Source: Neisseriaceae bacterium (GTDB lineage: Bacteria; Pseudomonadota; Gammaproteobacteria; Burkholderiales; Neisseriaceae). From it: a stretch of 8,510 bases of DNA. Every line of letters begins with the position of its first letter. Positions within the stretch are counted from its first letter, which is position 1. The stretch covers positions 1 to 8,510 of the forward strand of contig JASLBZ010000009.1 in assembly GCA_030146285.1 (NCBI GenBank), read 5' to 3'. The notes below the pieces were generated by a model. It did not search any database and was not told the DNA's origin. It worked only from the letters and a program-made list of their open reading frames with translations. Positions 1-5,968 of this stretch are shown piece by piece. The position numbers and the translations under genes are program-made.

Positions 1-1229
1 ACGACAACACCTGTGGTGGAATGGGTTGCAGATTGAGCAACCATGGCCAATGCTCCTAAAGGTGCTAAGCCACCAGCAATGGCTGTGCCTATTTCACGCC
101 CGGTTCCCACACCTGTAGAGCGGTTTTGGGTTGGGAATTGACGACTTAAGAAAGAACCTTGAGGTGCAAACATCATCGGAGCCAAAATACCTGTGCCAAT
201 AATGATTGCAATATAAATCATCATATTATTGCCTGTTTCTAACAAGCTCATGAATGGGTAAGCAAACGCAATAGACAATAAGCCACCTGTAATTAACACA
301 TGTTTGCTGCTGTATTTGTCACACAACCAACCGAACACAGGAACAGAAATGATGGCAACCAAACTGGCCAGTGTCACCGACAAAGCTGTAACGTTGGCGC
401 TGACATCTTTGAACTGGGTCAAATAAGCCAAAGAGAATGTTTTGAAAATATAACTCAAAGAGTTGTAACCAATGGCCAAGAAGAAAACGACACCCAAGCC
501 TTTGAGGTTGTTTTGGAAAATTTCTTTGAATGGTTTGTTGGTTTTTTCTACGTGCTGTACTTTTTCAAAATCAGGTGTTTCTGGCAAGCTTTTACGAACC
601 CACAAACCAATAAATACCAAGACAATACTCAGAATAAACGGGATTCTCCAACCACCAGCCAGTAAGAATTCATCGCCATTTAACGTTAATAAAAATACGG
701 TTAATGAAGACAATAGCAAGCCCAAATTCAAACCCAATGCAGGCCATGCACCTTGGCGACCTTTTTTGGCATTGGAAGCATGCTCATAAGACGTCACTGC
801 TGCACCAGCTAATTCAGCACCTGCACCCAAGCCTTGTAAAATGCGAATTGCTACCAATAACACTGCAGCCCAGATGCCCAAGGTTTCATAGCTAGGAATC
901 AAACCAATGGCGGCAGTACAAACGCCCATTAAACAAAAAGTCACGAACAGCATTTGTTTGCGACCAAAACGGTCACCAAAATAGCCAAAGAACATGCCAC
1001 CAAAAGGTCTGGCAATAAAACCGATGGCAAATGTGGCAAATGCTTGTAATGCTGCCAATTCAGGATTAGAAGGATCAAAAAATATTTTACTAAACACAAT
1101 GGATGCCATGGTGGCATACAAATAAAAGTCATACCACTCAAGCATAGAGCCCACAATGGTGGCGGTGGCGACTTTGCGTAGCCTTGCTTGTTCTTCTTGT
1201 GGCGTTTCTTGATGTTTTTGTTGTTTCAT
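1..1229 (-). CDS. MFS transporter, metabolite:H+ symporter (MHS) family, 3' end cut off by window
   Basis: Inner-membrane proton-coupled uptake carrier of the MHS branch of the major facilitator superfamily, the group that includes KgtP, ProP and ShiA. I translated it from the ATG at 1229; the frame stays open for 409 codons to the window edge, so only the last few dozen residues and the stop are missing. Diagnostic motifs are EWYDF in the first helix (about residues 31-35), ARPFGG (73-78), the MFS loop motif GYFGDRFGRK (82-91), RILQGLGAGAE (129-139) and LPETPDF after helix 6. The start is supported by an AGAGGA ribosome-binding site at 1235-1240, 5 bases upstream. It lies 47 bp downstream of lhgO on the same strand, so the two are probably co-transcribed. 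I infer that it imports a dicarboxylate or 2-hydroxyacid such as L-2-hydroxyglutarate or 2-oxoglutarate; the sequence alone does not fix the substrate. Confidence 0.9.
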   Translation of the reverse strand, partial: MKQQKHQETPQEEQARLRKVATATIVGSMLEWYDFYLYATMASIVFSKIFFDPSNPELAALQAFATFAIGFIARPFGGMFFGYFGDRFGRKQMLFVTFCLMGVCTAAIGLIPSYETLGIWAAVLLVAIRILQGLGAGAELAGAAVTSYEHASNAKKGRQGAWPALGLNLGLLLSSLTVFLLTLNGDEFLLAGGWRIPFILSIVLVFIGLWVRKSLPETPDFEKVQHVEKTNKPFKEIFQNNLKGLGVVFFLAIGYNSLSYIFKTFSLAYLTQFKDVSANVTALSVTLASLVAIISVPVFGWLCDKYSSKHVLITGGLLSIAFAYPFMSLLETGNNMMIYIAIIIGTGILAPMMFAPQGSFLSRQFPTQNRSTGVGTGREIGTAIAGGLAPLGALAMVAQSATHSTTGVV

Positions 1230-1276
1230 ACTAATCCTCTAAAAAAGTATTGTTGTATTAAAATGAGCGCTTATTT

Positions 1277-2488
1277 TTATTTTGCGTGCATGACTTCACG
1301 GACAATGTACTCTGCAATGGCCATTGAAGATGTGGCACCAGGAGAAGGCGCATTGCGGATGTGGGTAATGCGACCGTGTTGTCGAATCACAAAGTCATCC
1401 ACCAATGAACCATCTTTTTCCATGGCTTGAGCGCGAATGCCTCGAACCGCTGGGTTGACTCCGACTTCAGACAAAGACGGGACGTATTTGGCTGCTTCTT
1501 TGACAAAGTGTCCTTTGCTTAAGACTGTTTTAAGCTCACGAATGGCAGCTGGAATGTTTTTCGATGAAAATTTCCAAAAACCAGGGTAGCTCAAGAAATC
1601 TTTAATATCGGCCAAATTCATTTTTTTACCATCATAAGATTCACGGCCCAAAGAAATGAAGGCATTGGGGCCAATGGTCATTTGGCCATCGATGCGCTTG
1701 GTAAAGTGAACACCTAAGAATGGATAGCTTGGATCTGGAACAGGATAAATTAAGCCTTTTACATGGCTTTTGAAGGTTTCATCAATCACATAGTATTGAC
1801 CAAAGAAAGGAACAATTTTAGGTGAGTCGGTATCACCTGAATTCACCGCTAAGCGATCGGATTGCAAACCAGAACAAGCAATCACATAGTCAAACTCAGT
1901 TTCATACACATGTTGGTTGTCTAGAGTAACCTGAATGGTTTCGCCAATTTGTTTAAGACTGTGTACTGGACTGTTTAAATTGATTTGTCCGCCTTTTTCA
2001 ATGATTTCTTGGGCGATTCTTTTGGCAATCGTACCGTAGCTGACAATGGCTGTTCGAGGTGAATAAAGCGCGCGAATGCCAATGCAATTGGGTTCGACTT
2101 CTTTGATTTCATCGCCATTTAAAATACGCACATCAGGCACACCGTTGGCCAATGATTTTTGGTAAATGGTGTCTAGGCGTGGCAATTCTTCTTCAGAAAG
2201 TGCCACCACCACTTTGCCACATTCATCGTAGGGCAAATTGTTTTTCTCACAATAATCTTTGACCAACTCAGTGCCCCGACGGCATAGGCGTGCTTTAAGG
2301 CTGCCTGGCTCATAGTAAAGCCCAGCATGAACCACGCCTGAATTGTGGCTAGACTGATGTTTGGCAACTTCATCTTCTTTTTCAAATACGGTTACAGAAG
2401 CATCAGGATGGTCTAAAATAATCTGTCTTGCTACAGATAAGCCATTAATTCCGCCGCCGATTACGGCATATTTTTTTTGTTTCAACAT
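1277..2488 (-). CDS. lhgO: L-2-hydroxyglutarate oxidase (FAD-dependent)
   Basis: Oxidises L-2-hydroxyglutarate to 2-oxoglutarate with an FAD cofactor. The E. coli enzyme passes electrons to the membrane quinone pool and acts in glutarate/lysine catabolism and metabolite repair. The 403-residue product is close to the usual 400-420. It has an N-terminal Rossmann FAD motif VIGGGINGL (9-17), an acidic residue ending beta-2 (VFEKE, E36), the family signature HNSGVVHAGLYY (48-59) followed by PGSLKA, IYPVPDPSYPFLGVHFT in the middle, and a C-terminal FAD-contacting NAPSPGATSSMAIAEYI. I chose the ATG at 2488 because it places the FAD strand directly at the N-terminus and has GTGGAA upstream; an open reading frame extends 29 codons further but antisense through the regulator gene and shows no family similarity. 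It is divergent from a GntR regulator and precedes an MHS transporter, which suits ligand-induced catabolism. The protein looks intact. Confidence 0.93.
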   Translation of the reverse strand: MLKQKKYAVIGGGINGLSVARQIILDHPDASVTVFEKEDEVAKHQSSHNSGVVHAGLYYEPGSLKARLCRRGTELVKDYCEKNNLPYDECGKVVVALSEEELPRLDTIYQKSLANGVPDVRILNGDEIKEVEPNCIGIRALYSPRTAIVSYGTIAKRIAQEIIEKGGQINLNSPVHSLKQIGETIQVTLDNQHVYETEFDYVIACSGLQSDRLAVNSGDTDSPKIVPFFGQYYVIDETFKSHVKGLIYPVPDPSYPFLGVHFTKRIDGQMTIGPNAFISLGRESYDGKKMNLADIKDFLSYPGFWKFSSKNIPAAIRELKTVLSKGHFVKEAAKYVPSLSEVGVNPAVRGIRAQAMEKDGSLVDDFVIRQHGRITHIRNAPSPGATSSMAIAEYIVREVMHAK

Positions 2489-2501
2489 TGCTATTTCCAC
2501 T
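2489..2501. promoter_or_regulatory. 13-bp divergent start-to-start junction of lhgO and the GntR regulator
   Basis: The ATG of lhgO (minus strand) and the ATG of the regulator (plus strand) are separated by only these 13 bases, so each gene's promoter or leader must lie inside the other's coding sequence, or transcripts must be nearly leaderless. The plus-strand side is pyrimidine-rich with no Shine-Dalgarno match, while the minus-strand side has GTGGAA. A small inverted repeat, TGTT-TC-AACA at 2478-2487, overlaps the lhgO start codon and is a weak operator candidate for the adjacent repressor. Confidence 0.6.
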
Positions 2502-3215
2502 ATGAAAACCATACAAAAAAATAAAAATCTTGCTGAAGAAGCATTTGATATTCTAAAAAATGCCATTATTACCAATCAGTTGCAATTTGATGTTCTGTAC
2601 TCTGCAACTGAATTGGGACAAATGCTAGGTGGTATCTCCAGAACACCTGTGCGAGAAGCCGCGCAAATGCTTGAAAAAATTGGCATCGCTAAAATTGAAA
2701 AAAATCGCGGGATTCGAATTTTGCCGACTTCCTCTGCGATGTTGGTTGAATCTTTTCAAATCCGATTGATGCTAGAAGTACCTATTATTCGACGTGTTGC
2801 TCAACTGCGAACAGATGAAGATGTCGCGAATATCAATGATTTACTGCAACAATTTCATCTGAAGGCACAAAGCAATGACATTGCAGCAACCTTAGAAGCA
2901 GATCGGGATTACCATTTGGGATTGTTAAATGTTCTTAACAATCAAAAGGCCAACGATATTATTGCCAATACTCGCAATACGGTTTTAATCACAGGCGCAA
3001 GCACCATTCCACATTCACGCAGTTGTATGGCTACCTACCAAGATCACTTGATTTTGCACCAAGCCATCTTAGATAAAGATGTGATTGGCGCTGGTAATGC
3101 CATGAAACAACACATTATTAACACTGCATCACTGCTTATTCAGCAAGAGTCCACCAAACGAGAAGATTGGAATCAAACAGATTTGATTCAGCAACTTAAC
3201 TGGGTACACCCTTAA
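2502..3215 (+). CDS. GntR-family transcriptional regulator, FadR/FCD subfamily (LhgR-like)
   Basis: DNA-binding one-component regulator of 237 residues. The N-terminal winged helix-turn-helix (about 10-75) contains the typical SATELGQMLGGISRTPVREA segment (34-53) and a wing around KIEKNRGIRILP. The C-terminal FCD ligand-binding domain (about 80-215) keeps the expected metal-binding set: D134 and H138 in EADRDYHLGLL, H182 in YQDHLILHQAI, and H204 in MKQHIINT, with the 22-residue spacing between the last two seen in the family. FCD domains commonly bind small carboxylates. The ATG at 2502 was chosen because family members begin about 10 residues before the first HTH helix; the open frame to 2361 runs antisense through lhgO. 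Its tight divergence from lhgO suggests it controls that operon, like LhgR regulators reported beside lhgO in pseudomonads, probably as a repressor released by L-2-hydroxyglutarate. The effector is inferred. No Shine-Dalgarno is visible. Confidence 0.88.
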   Translation: MKTIQKNKNLAEEAFDILKNAIITNQLQFDVLYSATELGQMLGGISRTPVREAAQMLEKIGIAKIEKNRGIRILPTSSAMLVESFQIRLMLEVPIIRRVAQLRTDEDVANINDLLQQFHLKAQSNDIAATLEADRDYHLGLLNVLNNQKANDIIANTRNTVLITGASTIPHSRSCMATYQDHLILHQAILDKDVIGAGNAMKQHIINTASLLIQQESTKREDWNQTDLIQQLNWVHP

Positions 3216-3227
3216 TTTTTCGAATCA

Positions 3228-3251
3228 TTACATGTTGCATGCAACGTGTAA
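3228..3251. repeat. 24-bp near-perfect palindrome, operator-like
   Basis: Two 12-base arms meet without a spacer at 3239/3240: TTACATGTTGCA and its near-complement TGCAACGTGTAA. Eleven of 12 pairs match and the exception is a G-T wobble. It starts 12 bp after the regulator stop and ends 13 bp before a plausible -35 box. It lacks a T-tract and a loop, which argues against a terminator and for a dimeric protein-binding site. The binding protein is unknown. Confidence 0.75.
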
Positions 3252-3264
3252 ATACATATTTTCT

Positions 3265-3293
3265 TTGAGAAATGTAAATATTTGTTGTATATG
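3265..3293 (+). promoter_or_regulatory. Candidate sigma-70 promoter upstream of the receptor leader
   Basis: TTGAGA at 3265-3270 (5 of 6 to the -35 consensus) is separated by exactly 17 bp from TATATG at 3288-3293 (4 of 6 to the -10 consensus). Transcription would begin near 3300 and read through the long inverted repeat toward the receptor. The sequence is very AT-rich here, so chance matches are likely. Confidence 0.35.
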
Positions 3294-3346
3294 GTAATTT
3301 TTATTGATGAGAAAACAGAGGGGTTTTCAGGGGAAGGCTTTAAAAA

Positions 3347-3393
3347 ATACATGAATATCATGACGTTTGGGATGCGTCATGACATTCATGTAT
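3347..3393. repeat. Long inverted repeat, 19-bp arms with 9-nt loop
   Basis: Arms 3347-3365 and 3375-3393 pair at 18 of 19 positions, with one A-C mismatch (3357/3383), around a 9-base loop (3366-3374). The arms contain the words ATCATGACG and CGTCATGAC, and GTCATGAC is itself self-complementary. There is no T-run after it on either strand, so it is not a standard intrinsic terminator. It could be a regulator-binding site, a strong RNA stem in a leader, or a small dispersed repeat element. Confidence 0.8.
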
Positions 3394-3468
3394 GTTGATG
3401 TATTTAAAATAAATATTCCAAAATATTATTTGCGTGAAACAAGGAATGATTGTGTTAAAAATTGTAAC

Positions 3469-3487
3469 GATAATGATTTTTATTTGC
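3469..3487 (+). promoter_or_regulatory. Fur box
   Basis: The 19 bases from 3469 match the classic Fur consensus GATAATGATAATCATTATC at 14 of 19 positions, with the first nine (GATAATGAT) identical. The site ends immediately before the -10 hexamer of the receptor promoter, so Fe2+-Fur binding would block RNA polymerase. The gene should therefore be repressed in iron-replete cells. Confidence 0.82.
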
Positions 3488-3493
3488 TATAAT
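3485..3493 (+). promoter_or_regulatory. Extended -10 promoter of the TonB-dependent receptor
   Basis: TGC-TATAAT is a perfect -10 hexamer (3488-3493) with the extended TGn motif, which explains the lack of a good -35 box. Transcription would start near 3500, giving a leader of roughly 27 bases before the ATG at 3527. The Fur box overlaps the promoter core. Confidence 0.8.
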
Positions 3494-3526
3494 TACTGAC
3501 TTTGCAAAATTAGGTCAGTGTTAATC

Positions 3527-5776
3527 ATGAAGTTATATGCGTATCCTCAATCGCAATGGGCGAGCCTGGTGGCCATTTGCATGGCTTTGAGCTCTACCAA
3601 TGTTGCAGCACAAGACAATACTGTGTCCGAGAATGAAAATAACATTGGACAATCATATCAGTTGCCTCAAGTTCTTATTCTGGGGGAGAAATCTGCTCAA
3701 AATATGATTGGTAAATCTATTTTGAATCAAAACAATATCAATACCTTGCAAGCCAATAATGTGGCTTCATTATTGGAGAATTTGCCCGGAACAGGCATGT
3801 CTGGTTCACCACGTCCTGGTGGTCAAACCATCAATATTTGGGGGATGGGTGGAAGTGAAGACGTTCCGATTACAGTAGATGGCGCATTAAAAACTTTTGA
3901 TAAGTACCGCCAAGGTTCTGTTTTTATTGACCCTGAATTGATAAAACAACTGACTGTTGAAAAAGGCCCTCATGATGCCAAGGTTGGTAATGGTGGTTTT
4001 GGGGGGAGTGTTAAGTTAGACACCAAAAATGCAAGTGATTTTCTAAGCGATGATCAGCTCATTGGTGGCTTGCTAAAATATGGACGCCACAGCAATGATA
4101 CCCAGAATTTGTATACGGGTGCTTTGTTTGGTCGAACTCAAAACAATGTTGCGGATGTATTGGTTTATTTTAATCAAAAAGATGCGGGCAATATCAAAAG
4201 ACCGGATGGTACTCGTTTTGAATATTCTGCCAACAAGCAAAAGAGTCTATTGCTCAAAGGCAATGTTAGGTTTGATTTAGAGCATGAATTAACATGGTCT
4301 ATGATGAACAGCCGACATAAAGGATGGGAGCCTTTTGCCTCTAAACGGGATGAAATGACCTCGCCATCAGCGAGCGACGTTGAAAAATGGGGTTGGGATG
4401 AGGCTTGGAAGCGAAAGTTGGTTTATCGAAACCAAAAAGATCAAAGCTATAGCTTAGAATATCAGTATTTACCCAGTGACAATCCATGGGTGCAACTGCA
4501 TGCGAAAATAGCCCAATCTCAAACCAAGCAGCATGATAAACGCCCAGACAGTGCCAGTAAGTTTCAGTCAGGTAATATGGGCAATGAGAGTTGGGTTGAC
4601 TATAAAAACACCTTATTTGAACTAGAGAATGTCAGTACATTTGATACAGGTATGGTTGCACATACATTGAAAGTGGGTATGCAATTACAAAAGATGGTGC
4701 AACATGCATTACTTTTTGATAAAAGCAAACTGAACTCGGCAGAAATGAATTATGGTTATTATGAACCATACTACCTGCCTTCTGGCAGCCAAAAAATGAA
4801 AAGCGTGTATGTGATTGACGACATGAATGTCGGTTCGTTAACCATTAGTCCATCACTGCGCTATGATCATATTACCAATCAAGGATTTGGCAATAGAGCA
4901 CAACGTTACAGCCAGACAGATCCAAGTTTTGGGCATGATTATCGTGCTAAACAATATTCAGGATGGTCACCTCGCTTGGGTTTATTTTGGGAGGCAACAC
5001 CCAATATGGGTGTCTTTGCAAACATCAGTAAAACTTGGCGTGCGCCCAGGATTGATGAGCAATATGAAGTACAAGGTTTAGGTAGTTTAACGGGAAGTAG
5101 CCGTGATTTGAAATCGGAAAAAATGCTGGCTTTGCGTTTGGGTGCTGTTTTTAACTTTAAATCGATTGTCAGTGCGGACGATTCATTGCAAGTTCGAACC
5201 ACACTGTTTCAAAATCAGGGTAAAGACGAAATATTCAAAAGAAGAGGGCAGTATTGTGAACCCAATACCACATGCCCAAAACCAATGGGTAATAACCGCA
5301 ACTTAACAGATTATAAAATTAAAGGTTTTGAGATTGAATCTTTTTACGATAGCCAATATGTTTTTGCAAGTTTGGCCTATTCTCAACTGTCAGGTAAGCG
5401 GGATAATTCACCAAGAGACCCTTGGTTTGAGTCTAAGACATGGCTAACCGATATTCCACCCAGAAAAGCCACCAGTACTTTGGGTTTTAAAGTACCGAGT
5501 CTGAACTTGAGTGCAGGTTGGAGAGGGATGTATGTCAGAAGACAAGATCGTTCACCGGTAGATCATGATCCCAAAGCAGGGTCATGGGGATTACCAAAAT
5601 CAAAAGGATATGCATTGCATGGTTTGTTTGCCGATTGGCTACCTTACGGTAAAAAAGGCCCCAAAGTTAATTTAACCATTGATAATTTGTTCAATCGAGA
5701 ATACCGCCCTTATTTGGGAGAGGCGGTCTCTGGTACTGGGCGTGATTTTAAACTGAGTATTGCACAAACCTTTTAA
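3527..5776 (+). CDS. TonB-dependent outer-membrane receptor, heme/hemoglobin-receptor-like, Fur-regulated
   Basis: Outer-membrane gated channel that takes up an iron source using TonB/ExbBD energy; 749 residues, usual for the family. Residues 1-28 look like a signal peptide with cleavage near VAA/Q. A possible TonB box (QVLILGEK, 48-55) precedes the plug (about 60-170), which shows NIWGMGGSEDVPITVDGA (103-120) and the KGPHDAKVGNGGFGGSV segment (147-162). The beta-barrel follows, with WRAPRIDEQY (504-513) and SRDLKSEK (525-532) corresponding to the FRAP and NPNL boxes of heme receptors, a probable disulfide loop C577-C583, NLFNREYRPYLGEAVSGTGRDF near the end, and a terminal phenylalanine for BAM recognition. 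The His expected between the FRAP and NPNL boxes in many heme receptors is absent; the plug has H149. The ligand is therefore uncertain: heme or hemoglobin is most likely, another iron carrier possible. ATG 3527 was preferred to GTG 3518 because it gives a compact signal peptide. No partner haem-handling gene is adjacent. Confidence 0.88.
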   Translation: MKLYAYPQSQWASLVAICMALSSTNVAAQDNTVSENENNIGQSYQLPQVLILGEKSAQNMIGKSILNQNNINTLQANNVASLLENLPGTGMSGSPRPGGQTINIWGMGGSEDVPITVDGALKTFDKYRQGSVFIDPELIKQLTVEKGPHDAKVGNGGFGGSVKLDTKNASDFLSDDQLIGGLLKYGRHSNDTQNLYTGALFGRTQNNVADVLVYFNQKDAGNIKRPDGTRFEYSANKQKSLLLKGNVRFDLEHELTWSMMNSRHKGWEPFASKRDEMTSPSASDVEKWGWDEAWKRKLVYRNQKDQSYSLEYQYLPSDNPWVQLHAKIAQSQTKQHDKRPDSASKFQSGNMGNESWVDYKNTLFELENVSTFDTGMVAHTLKVGMQLQKMVQHALLFDKSKLNSAEMNYGYYEPYYLPSGSQKMKSVYVIDDMNVGSLTISPSLRYDHITNQGFGNRAQRYSQTDPSFGHDYRAKQYSGWSPRLGLFWEATPNMGVFANISKTWRAPRIDEQYEVQGLGSLTGSSRDLKSEKMLALRLGAVFNFKSIVSADDSLQVRTTLFQNQGKDEIFKRRGQYCEPNTTCPKPMGNNRNLTDYKIKGFEIESFYDSQYVFASLAYSQLSGKRDNSPRDPWFESKTWLTDIPPRKATSTLGFKVPSLNLSAGWRGMYVRRQDRSPVDHDPKAGSWGLPKSKGYALHGLFADWLPYGKKGPKVNLTIDNLFNREYRPYLGEAVSGTGRDFKLSIAQTF

Positions 5777-5838
5777 TGTAATGAAGTGTTAAATCGATGG
5801 AGAATACAGTCTTTTTTTGAATAATTGTTACAGTAAGA

Positions 5839-5847
5839 TGGTATGAT
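5839..5847 (+). promoter_or_regulatory. Extended -10 promoter upstream of the structured RNA element
   Basis: TGG-TATGAT gives a TGn motif plus a hexamer matching the -10 consensus at 5 of 6 positions. A TTGAAT lies upstream at 5817-5822, but with a long 19-bp spacer. Initiation would fall near 5853-5855, just before the paired region of the candidate RNA. Confidence 0.5.
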
Positions 5848-5853
5848 GCGTAC

Positions 5854-5933
5854 AATTGTGCCGCAATACTGGATATGACATATTGCCGCAAGCGGATGCA
5901 AGGACTTAGGGATGTTTTCCTAAGTCCTTTTTT
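5854..5933 (+). ncRNA. Candidate structured small RNA or terminated leader, about 80 nt
   Basis: I do not recognise this as a known RNA family. From the predicted start it contains stem GCAATA (5863-5868) with TATTGC (5881-5886) around a 12-nt loop, then an alternative or adjacent CCGC-AA-GCGG hairpin (5886-5895), then a perfect intrinsic terminator. An 8-base word TGCCGCAA occurs twice (5859-5866 and 5884-5891), so the segments could pair in alternative ways. It has no plausible coding content. It lies 77 bp after the receptor stop and 35 bp before the membrane nuclease gene. It may be an independent trans-acting small RNA, the 3' end of the receptor mRNA, or an attenuator for the nuclease gene. 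Confidence 0.5.
5900..5933 (+). terminator. Rho-independent terminator
   Basis: A perfect 11-bp stem (AAGGACTTAGG at 5900-5910 with CCTAAGTCCTT at 5919-5929) and an 8-nt loop are followed by an uninterrupted run of T to 5933. It functions in the plus direction only, since no T-run lies on the other side. It would end the candidate small RNA and also any read-through from the receptor gene. Confidence 0.9.
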
Positions 5934-5968
5934 GTTGGATTTTGCCAAAGCAATAGATTGGGTCTACT

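Larger units (their letters stand above)
3216..3526. other. Intergenic region between the regulator and the iron receptor
   Basis: About 311 bp without a convincing gene. In order it holds a near-perfect palindrome (3228-3251), a candidate sigma-70 promoter (3265-3293), a small GAAAAC/GTTTTC hairpin (3311-3316 with 3323-3328), a purine-rich AGGGGAAGG run (3329-3337), a long inverted repeat (3347-3393), an AT-rich imperfect hairpin around 3405-3431, and the Fur-controlled promoter of the receptor gene. The upper half is not explained by the Fur promoter alone, so it may carry a second regulated transcript or leader. No intrinsic terminator with a T-run follows the regulator stop codon. Confidence 0.8.

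Noticed and set aside
300..895. Plus-strand open frames of 63-121 codons
   Set aside because: They lie antisense to the MHS transporter, whose minus-strand frame carries clear MFS motifs; their products have no recognisable features.
941..1156. Minus-strand open frame of 71 codons within the transporter
   Set aside because: It is in another frame of the same strand as the transporter, which reads continuously through the region.
2361..2501. 47-codon N-terminal extension of the GntR regulator
   Set aside because: It is antisense to the 5' part of lhgO, and family members start at the equivalent of the ATG at 2502.
2489..2575. 29-codon N-terminal extension of lhgO
   Set aside because: The extra residues precede the FAD beta-strand that begins the family and are antisense to the GntR coding region.
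3518..3526. GTG start for the TonB-dependent receptor
   Set aside because: The AGG upstream is only 3 bases away and the ATG at 3527 gives a normal signal peptide; it remains a minor possibility.
5854..5968. A known metabolite riboswitch before the nuclease gene
   Set aside because: I could not match conserved cores of TPP, glycine, fluoride, SAM or cyclic-di-GMP riboswitches by eye; it is left as an unassigned RNA.
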